Positions 55,647-64,000 of a stretch of DNA of 64,000 nucleotides are shown in pieces. The notes under the pieces were generated by a model that worked only from the letters and a program-made list of their open reading frames with translations, made no database searches and was not told where the DNA came from. The translations under genes and the position numbers were made by a program. Origin of the DNA: CAWAYH01 sp963786195 (GTDB lineage Bacteria > Acidobacteriota > Vicinamibacteria > Vicinamibacterales > 2-12-FULL-66-21); NCBI GenBank assembly GCA_963786195.1, contig CAWAYH010000008.1:1-64000 (forward strand), read 5' to 3'. Position 1 is the first letter of the stretch. Each line of letters starts with the position of its first letter.

Positions 55647-57977
55647 CTAGCGCAGGCCGTCGAGACGCCGCTTCGCCTCAGCGCCAAGAGGATCCTGAGG
55701 CGAAACGATTCTCAGGCATGCTTCGTACGCCTGACGCGCGCCGCGTCTGTCGCGGAGCGCCATCCGCGCTTCGCCAAGATAGAAGAGCGCTTGAGGCGCG
55801 CCCTCCCAGCCGCTCGTGATCGGCTCGAACCGCTGCACGGCGCGATCGGGGCGGCCGTCCTCGAGGTCGATGATGCCGAGGCTCAATCGCGGCGCGCGGC
55901 GATCAGGCGCGCGCGCCAGCACGCGCTCGAACTGGGCTCGAGCGGCGCGGCGGTCGCCGGCTCGATGCAGCACCGCGCCCAGACGCTCGCGGATCTCGAT
56001 CGAGTCCGGGTCGAGGGCGACCGCGCGCTCGAACGCCGCACGCGCGCCCGAGAGATCGCCGACGCGCGATCGAAGGATGCCGCGCGCGTCGTGCAAAGAC
56101 GAGGCGCCTGGCTGCGTCGCGATCGCTTCGTCGAGGACGCGCATGGCGCCGGCGAGATCGCCCGAGGCGGCAAGGGCCTGCGCACGCGCGCGGGGATCGG
56201 GCGTCGACGCCGTGGCTGTCAGGCTGGTCCGAAGCGCTCGTGCGCCGGCATGTTCGGGATCCAGCTCGAGCACCCTGCCGAGATCCTGCATCGCCCGGGC
56301 GTTCTGTCCCGCATTCGCCAGCACGACGGCGCGGTTGAAGCGCGCCGCCACGTGATCGGGCTCGATCTCGAGCGCCCGGGTCGCGGCCCGCAGCGCGTCG
56401 GCCGGCCGATCCAGCCGCTCGGTACGCGAGCGTCAGGTTGCTCAGCGCGTCAGGGACGTGCAGACCGCCCGCGACGACCCGCTCGTTCAGCGTCACCGCG
56501 CGTGCGAGATCGCCGACTTCGAGCGCGCGTGCGCCCAGGAACTTGAGCGCCAGCGGATTCTCGGGGTCCTCCCGCAGCACCTCCCCGAACACACGTTCGG
56601 CCTCGCCGTGATCGCCCCGGTGGGCGAGCGCGAGGGCTTCCTCGATTCGTCCCCACAACGCGATCCGATCCATCGCGGCAGGGCCACGCACGGGTTCGGA
56701 CGGCTGTCACCGGTCCCGAGGACCCAACGTAACCGAGCGCGGCCAGTCTCTCGCGGGCGCCCGGATCCTCCGCTCGCGAAGCGGGCGCCACCGCCGACTG
56801 CGCCGATCTCGACAGCTCGTGTCGCAGCACCGACAGCAGGTCGGCCGTCCGTTTCGACTCGGTCGCGGCGAGATTACGGCGTTCGCCCGGATCGGCCTCG
56901 ACGTCGTACAGCTCCGGCGTCGGGGCATCGATCACCTTGAAGCGCCCGGCGCGAAAACTGTAGAGCGGCGACCAGCCAAGCAGCATCCTCAAATAAAGCG
57001 TCTCCGAAACGGGAGGTGCGGGACGAGGCGATTTGGGCTGGAGCTGGGCCAGGAGACCGGGAGGCCCGTCACCGACCGGGAGACCGGCAAGGCTGCGAAT
57101 CGTCGACGCGATCTCCGTCAGGCTGACGGGCTCTGCGACGACGCGGCCGCCGTGGGCGCCCGACGGAAGCCGTACGACGAGCGGCACGCTGATCATCGGG
57201 TCGTAGAGCAGGGCGCCGTGGCTCAGCTCGCCGTGATCGCCGAGACCCTCGCCATGGTCGCCCGTCACGATGACGGCCGTCTGCTCCAGCAGGTTCCGGG
57301 ACGACAGACGCCGGAGGAGCGCGTCGACTTGCGAGTCGGTATACGCCACTTCGCCGTCGTACGGACGCCCGCCGTACCGGCGATCGCTGCGGCTCCGGCG
57401 GATCGTAGGTCAGGTGTGGATCGAAGAAGTGCACCCAGAGGAACCAGGGCGTCGAGCGCGGCTGCTCCAGCCATGCCCCCGCGCGCGCCTCCACCTCGTG
57501 GCCCCGCCGCTCGCCATCGGCTCCCACGTCATCGTCGTAAGACGCGAACCCGCGCCGCAGGCCGGTTGCCCCGCGCAGTACGAACGACCCCACGACGGCG
57601 CCGGTGGCATAGCCGGCGTTACGGAGCGCCTCGGCGACCAGCGGTACCTGATCGGGTACATGAAATCCATCGTTCGTGCGGACCGTGTGAGTCGGGGGCA
57701 ACAGCCCGGACATCATGGAGACGTGCGATGGCAGCGTCAGCGGGGCGGTCGCATACGCGTGCTCGAACCGGACGCCTTCTCCAGCAAGTCGATCGAACGC
57801 CGGCGTCTCGAGATCGCGCGCCCCGTACACGCCCACGCGATCAGCGCGCAGCGTGTCGATCGTGATGAAGAGGATGTTCGGGCGCCGGACCGGCGCCTGC
57901 CGCCACCACCATCCGGCGGCCAGGATTGTCAACGCCAGGATCAACCCCGCGGCAGCTCTGACGTGCCTTGGGGTCAT
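55647..57977 (-). pseudogene. Sulfatase-fold / TPR membrane protein, no formylglycine cysteine; several frame breaks
   Basis: About 775 residues with the same architecture as the protein at 44105. One N-terminal membrane helix (AAAGLILALTILAAGWWW), then NILFITIDTLRADRVGVYG, LTLPSHVSMMSGLLPP in place of a formylglycine signature, VTGDHGEGLGDHGELSHG, and LAALGYVGSSGP closing the domain. TPR repeats run to the C-terminus (HGEAERVFGEVLREDPENPL; ARFNRAVVLANAGQNARAMQ). Frame changes near 57395, 56705 and 56415. It starts 18 bp after the CocE-like gene, as its operon partner. The family has an alkaline-phosphatase-like metal site but unproven substrates. Confidence 0.7.
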
Positions 57978-57995
57978 CCCGCGCACCGTAGCGCC

Positions 57996-59816
57996 TCAGC
58001 GCGGAACGACCGGCAGGATGACACGCGCCGGCCGCGTCGCATCATGGAAAATCGTCTGCTCGGCGCGACGTACCTCGACGCCCTCTCCGAACGCGCTGCC
58101 GGTATTGGGATTTCGATCGAAGCGGGGGAAATTACTGCTCGACACTTCGAGCCGGATGCGATGTCCCGCTTTGAAGAGGTTGCCGGTGACGCCGATGTCG
58201 ATGGTGAGCTCGGTCGGCTTGCCGGGCGACAGGAGCTCCGGTTTCCGGATCGAGTTGCGGTACCGCGCGCGGAGAATGCCGTCGGTAAGCAGTCGCGCCG
58301 TGCCATCAGGAAAGACATCAAGGAGCTTGGCGGTGAAATCCGTATCAGTGGCTGACGAGGCGACCCAGAGCACGACGGAGAGCGGCCCCGTGACTTCCAT
58401 GGCCTCCGTCAGCGGATCGCTCGTGTAAACCAGCACGTCCGATCGTTCCTCGACCGGACGCTGGTCCGCGGGAAGTCGCGAGTATCCGCCGGCGCCGGTC
58501 GTCGGCACCGGATCCCAGGGGTCGTAGACGAACTTATCCGGTTGCTCGTTTCCGCCCGGCGTTTCCTTGCTCAACCGGCCGTCGCCCTTCAGCGTATTCG
58601 CCCTTCCGCCGCTCCGCAAGTAGAACGGCGTGGCTTTCGCGCGCGCGAGCGGCCATTCCTGCTCGTCGCGCCACCTGTTCTCGCCCATGACGAAGATTCG
58701 AACCGGTGGCCCGCTGAACGACGCGCACTCGGTGTCCTTCAGCCAGCAGTTGAACCAGCGATCGCGCATCTCTCGCGGATCGAACGAGGCGTCGGGACCG
58801 AAATCCACGTCGCCGACTTTCGTCATGCCCGGCCCCGGCTGCGAGTGCGTCCAGAAGCCGATGACGAGCCGCTGGTTCTTCCTGGCGTGCTCGGTGCGCG
58901 CCTTGGCCCTCAACCCGGCGTAGTTCTTGGACGTGCCCTTGGCGAACACGTCGTACCAGCCGACGATGTGCAGCGCGGGAACGTCGAACTGGTCGTACTT
59001 CGCCGCGATGTCGAACGTCTGCCAGAAGCTGTCATACGAGGGATGGTCGAGCAGCTCGAAGTACGCCGGGGCAAACCGCCGCAGCTCCATCGCGTCGAGC
59101 GCCTTGAGCGGCATGTGCCACAACCACGTCTGGCGGTAGAGGGTGCGCTGGCTCGGGGTCATCCCGATCGACTCGGTGACGGCCGCGTTCGGTGTGAGCA
59201 CGCGCCGGCGTTCATCCGCTGCCTGGCCGATGTTCCAGGACAGGCCGTCCGAGAGATAGAACGCGCCGCCCTGGTAGACGAGATCCTCGTATCGGCTGGA
59301 ATAGGCTGCGCTCGGCTGGATCGCCACCAGATGCTTCGGGCTCTGCGATGCGGCCATCAGCGCGGTCGTGGCCAGATAGCTGCTGCCGTACATCGCGACT
59401 TTGCCGTTCGAGTACGGCAACTGCGCGGCCCACTCGACGGTGTCGTGCCCGTCGGCGGCCTCGTCATGCGGGCGCGCCACGCCGTCGGACGCATACCGTC
59501 CGCGTGAGTCCTGGACGACGATCACGAACCCGCGAGCGGCCTGGTTGATCATGCCGTCCGCGCTGCGCCCCGGATCCTTGGAATACGTCGTTCGCTGCAG
59601 CACGACGGGATACTTGCCAGGTGTTTTGGGTCGATACACGTCGGCGCGCAGGATGACGCCGTCCCGCATGCGGGCCTCGACGTTCTTCTCGACGACGACC
59701 TGGTCCGCGCTGGACGGTTTTGGGGGAGACGCCTGGCCGCCGCCGAGCGACAGCCAGGCGCCGACGATTCCGAGCCCGAGCATCCATGGCGGTGCGGCAC
59801 TCGCGCGACGTGTCAC
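57996..59816 (-). CDS. CocE/NonD-family hydrolase (X-Pro dipeptidyl-peptidase S15 type), exported
   Basis: Intact 606 residues. Signal-like start (MLGLGIVGAWLSLGGGQAS). Alpha/beta hydrolase core with nucleophile in VAMYGSSYLATTALMAA, acid in IVGWYDVFAKGTS and His in GFWTHSQPGPGM; a C-terminal jelly-roll domain follows (TGPLSVVLWVASSATDTDF; FKAGHRIRLEVSSSNFPRFD). The family cleaves esters (cocaine esterase) or acyl-peptide bonds. It lies 40 bp after the TonB receptor gene and 18 bp before the sulfatase-TPR gene on the same strand. Confidence 0.85.
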   Translation of the reverse strand: MTRRASAAPPWMLGLGIVGAWLSLGGGQASPPKPSSADQVVVEKNVEARMRDGVILRADVYRPKTPGKYPVVLQRTTYSKDPGRSADGMINQAARGFVIVVQDSRGRYASDGVARPHDEAADGHDTVEWAAQLPYSNGKVAMYGSSYLATTALMAASQSPKHLVAIQPSAAYSSRYEDLVYQGGAFYLSDGLSWNIGQAADERRRVLTPNAAVTESIGMTPSQRTLYRQTWLWHMPLKALDAMELRRFAPAYFELLDHPSYDSFWQTFDIAAKYDQFDVPALHIVGWYDVFAKGTSKNYAGLRAKARTEHARKNQRLVIGFWTHSQPGPGMTKVGDVDFGPDASFDPREMRDRWFNCWLKDTECASFSGPPVRIFVMGENRWRDEQEWPLARAKATPFYLRSGGRANTLKGDGRLSKETPGGNEQPDKFVYDPWDPVPTTGAGGYSRLPADQRPVEERSDVLVYTSDPLTEAMEVTGPLSVVLWVASSATDTDFTAKLLDVFPDGTARLLTDGILRARYRNSIRKPELLSPGKPTELTIDIGVTGNLFKAGHRIRLEVSSSNFPRFDRNPNTGSAFGEGVEVRRAEQTIFHDATRPARVILPVVPR

Positions 59817-59856
59817 GCTGCACTCCTCTTCACGCTTTCTCCTCTCGAGCCACGAC

Positions 59857-62722
59857 TCAGAAGCGAACGCGGAGGCCCAGCCGGCCCTCGAGCCCCGGTC
59901 CTGTACCGGACACTTGCAGGAACGACACCGACGTCAACGTCCCATTGGGATTGTTGAAGTTGACGCGGTTCGTCAGGTTGAACACTTCGCCCATGATTTC
60001 GATCCTCGACTTGCGGAACAGCGGAAACTGTTTGGACGCGCGCAAGTCGATGGTGAAGAAGCGGTCCTGTCGCCCCAGTTGCTCGAGGGTGACCTCGGTG
60101 AGATTCCGAGCGCGGCGGAACGCGTTGATGATGTTCAGGTTGTCCTGGCTCGCGCGTCCGCCCTGGTTCAGCCCGAGGCCATCCGGCCGGTCTTCCACAA
60201 CCTGCGCGTCACCGTCGAGGTCCGAGTTCGAGCGAATGCGATACGGCGGCGCGGACGTGAACTGCACGATCGTGCTGAAACTGATGCCCCAGGGCAGCTC
60301 GGTCACCGCGCTTGCCGCAAAGCGATGCCGGAGATCGGACGTCGATGGGCCGCGATCGTCGTCGGGGAACGCCGAACGCGCCGGCGTATGGAAATGTGCA
60401 TTGACCGTCCGGAGGAGCGCCTTGCCGTACGCATACGAGATCTGCGCCTGGAAGTGATTCGACATCCGTCGCGTCAGACCAGCCTGGATCGCGCTGTAGA
60501 CCGTCTCACCGTTGGTGACCTGCAGCAGGATCTGCCCGAAGCCGGGAATCGGCCACGGCGCGCACGCCGACCCTGCGCGACACAGCGGCGCGTAGTTGAC
60601 CGGAAGATTGGCCACCCGCTTGGCAAAGTTCTTGAGCGATTCGTGGTGGGTGAAGTCGACACTGAGTGACGTCACCCGGTTGAGCTGACGCTGCACGCCC
60701 AGACTGAAGTTGTGCCCGTAGGGAATCTCGAACTCGTCGCTGTTGCCGATGATGTTCGCGAGGCTTCGCGGCCCCGTCTGTGCAAATTGCTCCGGCGTGG
60801 AACCGAGAATCGCGTCGATACTGGGGTAGTTTCGCAGCATCTGCGGGTCGGTCACCACAGCCAGGAAGGAGTCCGACATCAGCTGATCCTGGTCGAGCGC
60901 CTGCATGAACATTCGCGAGCGCGCGTGATGGAGCCCGTACCCTCCGCGAACGACCATCTTGTCGCTCGTGCTCCACGCGAAGCCGATGCGGGGGTCGATG
61001 TTGTCGATGTCGACGCCAGGCTCGGCTTCGAGGAGACCCCTCAATGGCGCGTTCCTCTCCATCGCCAGTGCCGCCTGCCTGGTGGCGTTGTCCCGGACGC
61101 CGAGATCGATGTCCCAGCGGATTCCGAGGTTCAGCGTCAGGTTGTCCCGGATCCGCCAGTCGTCCTGGACGAAGAACCCGAAGTACTGGTTGTCGAGCGG
61201 CGTCGGCAGCAGGTTGATGGCCTGCTCGAAGCGCGTCGGCCAGGTGATCGGGTTGTTGGCGTCGAACGGCAGATCGGTCCCGAAGAAGAAGCGGCCGTTC
61301 TGGCCGCCGCACGCGCAATACATCGTGGAGGTGAACGACAACTCACCCCCGAACTTGAGGTTGTGGCGCGGCATCGTCAGGTAGAACGTGTCGTAGAACT
61401 GGTAGCGGTACCGGTCTTCCTGCTGCACGAAGAACGGGCTGCCGGACTGTACCGGCTGGCCGCACCTCGGTGGGAATCTCGTTTCGCGGAATGTTCTCGA
61501 CCTGCGTCCGCCGGTACTGGAACCGGAAGTCGTTCACGGCCTTGTTCGTCACGATCCAGGTCTCCTGCCCGAGCACCGAGAACGAGTTGCTCGTCGAGTT
61601 GAACGCGCCGCTCGGACCCGTCGTTCCGCCGATGCCGCTGAGCGAGTCGTTGTTCTCGATGAGCGATCTGACCATCAGGGTGTGGGCGTTCGAGATCTTG
61701 TGATCGCCCCGGATCGTCACCAGGTGTGACGTGCTGCCGACGGTGTAGACGCCGTTCTCGACCGACAGTGGAGAGCTGGGCGCGATATTGACCGTCACCG
61801 GCCGCGAGTTGTCCACCCATTCATAGCCGACGAAATAATGAGTCCGGTCCCTGACGATGGGGCCGCCGAGGGTGAAGCCGGATCGTAGGTTGTCGAAATC
61901 CGTCTTGGGACTCCCGAGCTGCTTTTCGAAGTATGTGAGCGTACGGAGACGCTCGTCCCGCGTGAAGAAGAATGCCGTGCCGCGAAGGGTGTTCGTGCCG
62001 CCCTTCGAGACGACGTTCACCACGGCTTCGAGCGCCTTCCCGTACTCGGCATCAAAGCGGTTGGTGATGACCTGGAACTCCGAAATGCCGTCCTGCATGA
62101 AGCTCTGGACCGGCGATCCCCACACGTCGTCGTCGACGTCGCCGCCGTCGATGATCGTCGTGAAGTTGTAGCGGCCGTCGCTGCCGCCGATCTGGATGCC
62201 GCGGCGTCCGGTGACGGCCGAGGTGTCGCGGCCGGCGCCCGGCACGAGGCGGGCCAGCGCGAGGAAGTCGCGCGACAGCAGCGGCAGCTCCTCGATCTGC
62301 TTGGAGTCGATCGTCAGCGAGACATGCGAGTGGGTGGTCTCGAGAAGCGGCACCTCACCGATGACGGTGACCTGCTCCTCGAGCGCCGAGATACCGAGCT
62401 TGAAGTCGACGGTGAGCTCCGTGCCGGCGGTCAGCCGCACGTCCTTTCGCTGGTCGACCTTGAACCCGGACATCTCGGCCGTGATCTCGTAGAGGCCCGG
62501 CACGAGGACCGGAATCCGGTAGAATCCGCGTGCGTCGGTGATGCCGGTTCTGACGGTGCCCTGTTCCTGGTTCCGCGCCGTCACCGTCGCGCCCGGCAGC
62601 ACACCGCCAGCCGAATCGACGACGGCCCCCAGGACGCTCGCGGTTCCCTGCTGCGCCCACGCCGGCTGCGCGGCGAGGACGATCAGGACCGCGCCCCCCG
62701 CAGCGATCCACCTGCCAACCAT
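59857..62722 (-). CDS. Oar-like TonB-dependent receptor (frame break near 61470)
   Basis: About 955 residues. ATG 62722 follows GGGAGGGG (5 nt) and gives a signal peptide (IAAGGAVLIVLAAQPAWAQ). Domains in order: carboxypeptidase-regulatory-like (ASVLGAVVDSAGGVLPGATV; DARGFYRIPVLVPGLYEIT), plug (IEELPLLSRDFLALARLVPG; EFQVITNRFDAEYGKALEAV) and a barrel ending GLRVRF. After PRNEIPTEVRP the frame changes to SGSPFFVQQEDRYRYQFYD. It is the first gene of a likely operon with the CocE-like and sulfatase-TPR genes, controlled by the promoter at 62867-62896. The ligand is unknown; a peptide or acylated product is plausible from the neighbours. Confidence 0.85.
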
Positions 62723-62840
62723 AACGCCCCTCCCTTGCCTGCCTTGCCCACGCATGACCGTGGAACCGCCAGATGAGGTCTGCGACGCGTCCGGGCCGGG
62801 AACCTGACGGGTGCCGTGACGGCCGCCAGTGTGCGCGATA

Positions 62841-62896
62841 CGAACAAGTGTTCGAGTAGTGTCCAGAACATAACCAAGCGTTCGACGCCGTGTCAA
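62841..62896 (-). promoter_or_regulatory. Promoter and operator of the TonB receptor operon
   Basis: On the minus strand, a consensus TTGACA (62896-62891) and TATGTT (62872-62867) are separated by 18 bp. Just downstream is a perfect palindrome, CGAACA-AG-TGTTCG (62841-62854), placed where a bound repressor would block initiation. The leader to the ATG at 62722 is about 120 nt. Confidence 0.6.
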
Positions 62897-62912
62897 GCGT
62901 TTCCTCTCCCGA

Positions 62913-64000
62913 TCAGCGACCCGCCGCCCCCATCGGGCGCGGCGGCGTGAGATCGACGACGGTTTCGCGAAAGGATGCCTGACGCTCGCCCGGGACGCGT
63001 GACGTGACCTCCACCCGGAGCACGTAGCGGCCGGGCGCGAGGTTCCGAATCGGCACGCGCGCGCTGTAGCCGTACTCCGGCATCAGGCCGACCGGCACGT
63101 CCGGAGTGGCTGTCTGCTTCGACTCGAACACGATCCGTCCGTCGTCCGCTCTCAAGGTCGTGTGGATATCAATCCCCTGGGACGGGGCGGCCGCGTTCTG
63201 ATAAATCTCCACGAAGAGCGCAAGCGCATCGTCACCCACCGAAAATTCGCGGCGCGTGGTCGGGGGCGCCGGGAGAACGGCCGCGAGCCGGACATCCGGC
63301 TGCGGCGTGGGAACCGTCCGAGACGTCGCGGACGTCAGGACGAGTCCACTCATGGCCAGCGGGACCTGGAAAAAATCAGGGACTTCGAGGTCGTAGTGCA
63401 CGCTGCCCACACGACCGCCAACGTGCTCGAGCGCCGCCAGGCGGAGTTGATAGCGACCCGGCGGCAGGTTCACGCGTGTCAGTAGCCGGACACCGTTGCG
63501 TGCGACCGCGTCGCGGGTCTCCGGCCGCAGCTTGAGCGGAACATCCACCCGGCTGCCATCACGCGTCTTGCCCTGGTGATCCAGCGCGACCAGCGACATC
63601 TCGAGGTCATTGGTAAAAACGTCGTCCTGCTGGGTGAACGGTATGGTGCCGGCGCCCATCTCGACGGCGACGACAACGGAGGCGTTGGGACGGTCGCCCT
63701 TGAAGGCGGCGGCGAACACGCTGACGGGCAGGCCGCTCACCGGCAGTGGATTCTGCAGCGCCTGAACGAGCTGGGCCGAGGTGCCCTTGCCGGGCTCTAC
63801 TGAAAGCGTCTCCCGCACGGGCCCGCGCGGCGCGACGTAGCCCTTGCGCGAGCGCACCTGCACGTCGGGCCGTCGAACCCTGACCTCGATCTTCCGGAAC
63901 CGCCCGTCGCGCCGATCGTTGGTCGGATGATAGCCGAGCACGTAGTACGTGCTGCTGTCACGCACGACGCGATCGAAGACGTCGCGGAAGTCATTCTTGT
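62913..64000 (-). CDS. VWFA-related acidobacterial protein, C-terminal part (cut by window edge)
   Basis: The frame is open to the window edge and ends at 62913. The first visible residues, DVFDRVVRDSSTYYVLGYHP, followed by FRKIEVRVRRPDVQVRSRKGYV, are the characteristic end of the VWFA-related acidobacterial domain. After this come a long beta-rich region (about 300 residues) and RVPIRNLAPGRYVLRVEVTS near the C-terminus. The von Willebrand A domain itself would be outside the window. These proteins are exported; their role is unknown. It is upstream of, and on the same strand as, the TonB receptor. Confidence 0.75.
   Translation of the reverse strand, partial: KNDFRDVFDRVVRDSSTYYVLGYHPTNDRRDGRFRKIEVRVRRPDVQVRSRKGYVAPRGPVRETLSVEPGKGTSAQLVQALQNPLPVSGLPVSVFAAAFKGDRPNASVVVAVEMGAGTIPFTQQDDVFTNDLEMSLVALDHQGKTRDGSRVDVPLKLRPETRDAVARNGVRLLTRVNLPPGRYQLRLAALEHVGGRVGSVHYDLEVPDFFQVPLAMSGLVLTSATSRTVPTPQPDVRLAAVLPAPPTTRREFSVGDDALALFVEIYQNAAAPSQGIDIHTTLRADDGRIVFESKQTATPDVPVGLMPEYGYSARVPIRNLAPGRYVLRVEVTSRVPGERQASFRETVVDLTPPRPMGAAGR

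Overview
The window is GC-rich chromosomal DNA, most likely from an acidobacterium, perhaps Vicinamibacteria-like. The evidence is the mix of families rather than any marker gene. There are three MacB/FtsX-like permeases of the acidobacterial 'ADOP' type, one divergent from a PadR regulator. There are two Oar-like TonB receptors with a carboxypeptidase-regulatory N-terminal domain, two sulfatase-fold/TPR proteins, a TPR-CHAT protein with its sigma and anti-sigma factors, and a VWFA-type protein of the kind common in Acidobacteriota. No rRNA, tRNA, CRISPR array, phage or recognisable insertion sequence was seen.

Layout. 0-5 kb: a DsbA-like gene end, DinB and YCII/DGPF proteins, an alpha/beta hydrolase, and a tightly coupled minus-strand operon (DUF1684 lipoprotein, 2OG-Fe oxygenase, AlkA glycosylase). 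5-10.3 kb: a Tat-exported GH127 arabinofuranosidase-like enzyme fused to DUF1566, a secreted TPR protein, and a MarR/membrane-protein pair with a MarR-type operator. 10.4-18 kb: a permease, ICMT-like methyltransferase, DUF4239 protein, an unusual aldo-keto reductase/polynucleotide-kinase-like/HAD fusion, and an acyl-CoA synthetase. 18-26.4 kb: a di-haem DUF1111 cytochrome, ECF sigma, anti-sigma, exported TPR-CHAT protease-like protein, and a cNMP-binding/glutaredoxin-like/TrxR-like fusion without its CxxC. 26.4-38 kb: permease, NTF2-like and AraC proteins, an M24 peptidase, convergent ATP-dependent ligase and LigD-type polymerase, DUF1080, MBL hydrolase, cupredoxin and a winged-helix protein. 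38-43.4 kb: a FAD oxidase and a permease/PadR pair set among copies of a dispersed repeat. 43.4-64 kb: an uptake and hydrolysis region with two TonB receptors, two sulfatase-TPR proteins, a PilZ protein, an IclR regulator divergent from an amidohydrolase and M28 peptidase, a CocE/NonD hydrolase and a VWFA protein.

About twenty otherwise well-conserved genes change reading frame, densest at 5.4-7.5 and 30.5-34.6 kb, and one (M28) carries an in-frame TAG. Conserved protein sequence continues across each break, so consensus-sequence error is the simplest explanation; real decay cannot be excluded. Such genes are reported at their full inferred span.

Two repeat families stand out. One is a phase-perfect 7-bp tandem repeat (GARNNCM) in four gene-end regions. 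The other is a 127-278 bp element with a terminal hairpin and REP/REPIN cores, one copy of which supplies the end of the padR reading frame.
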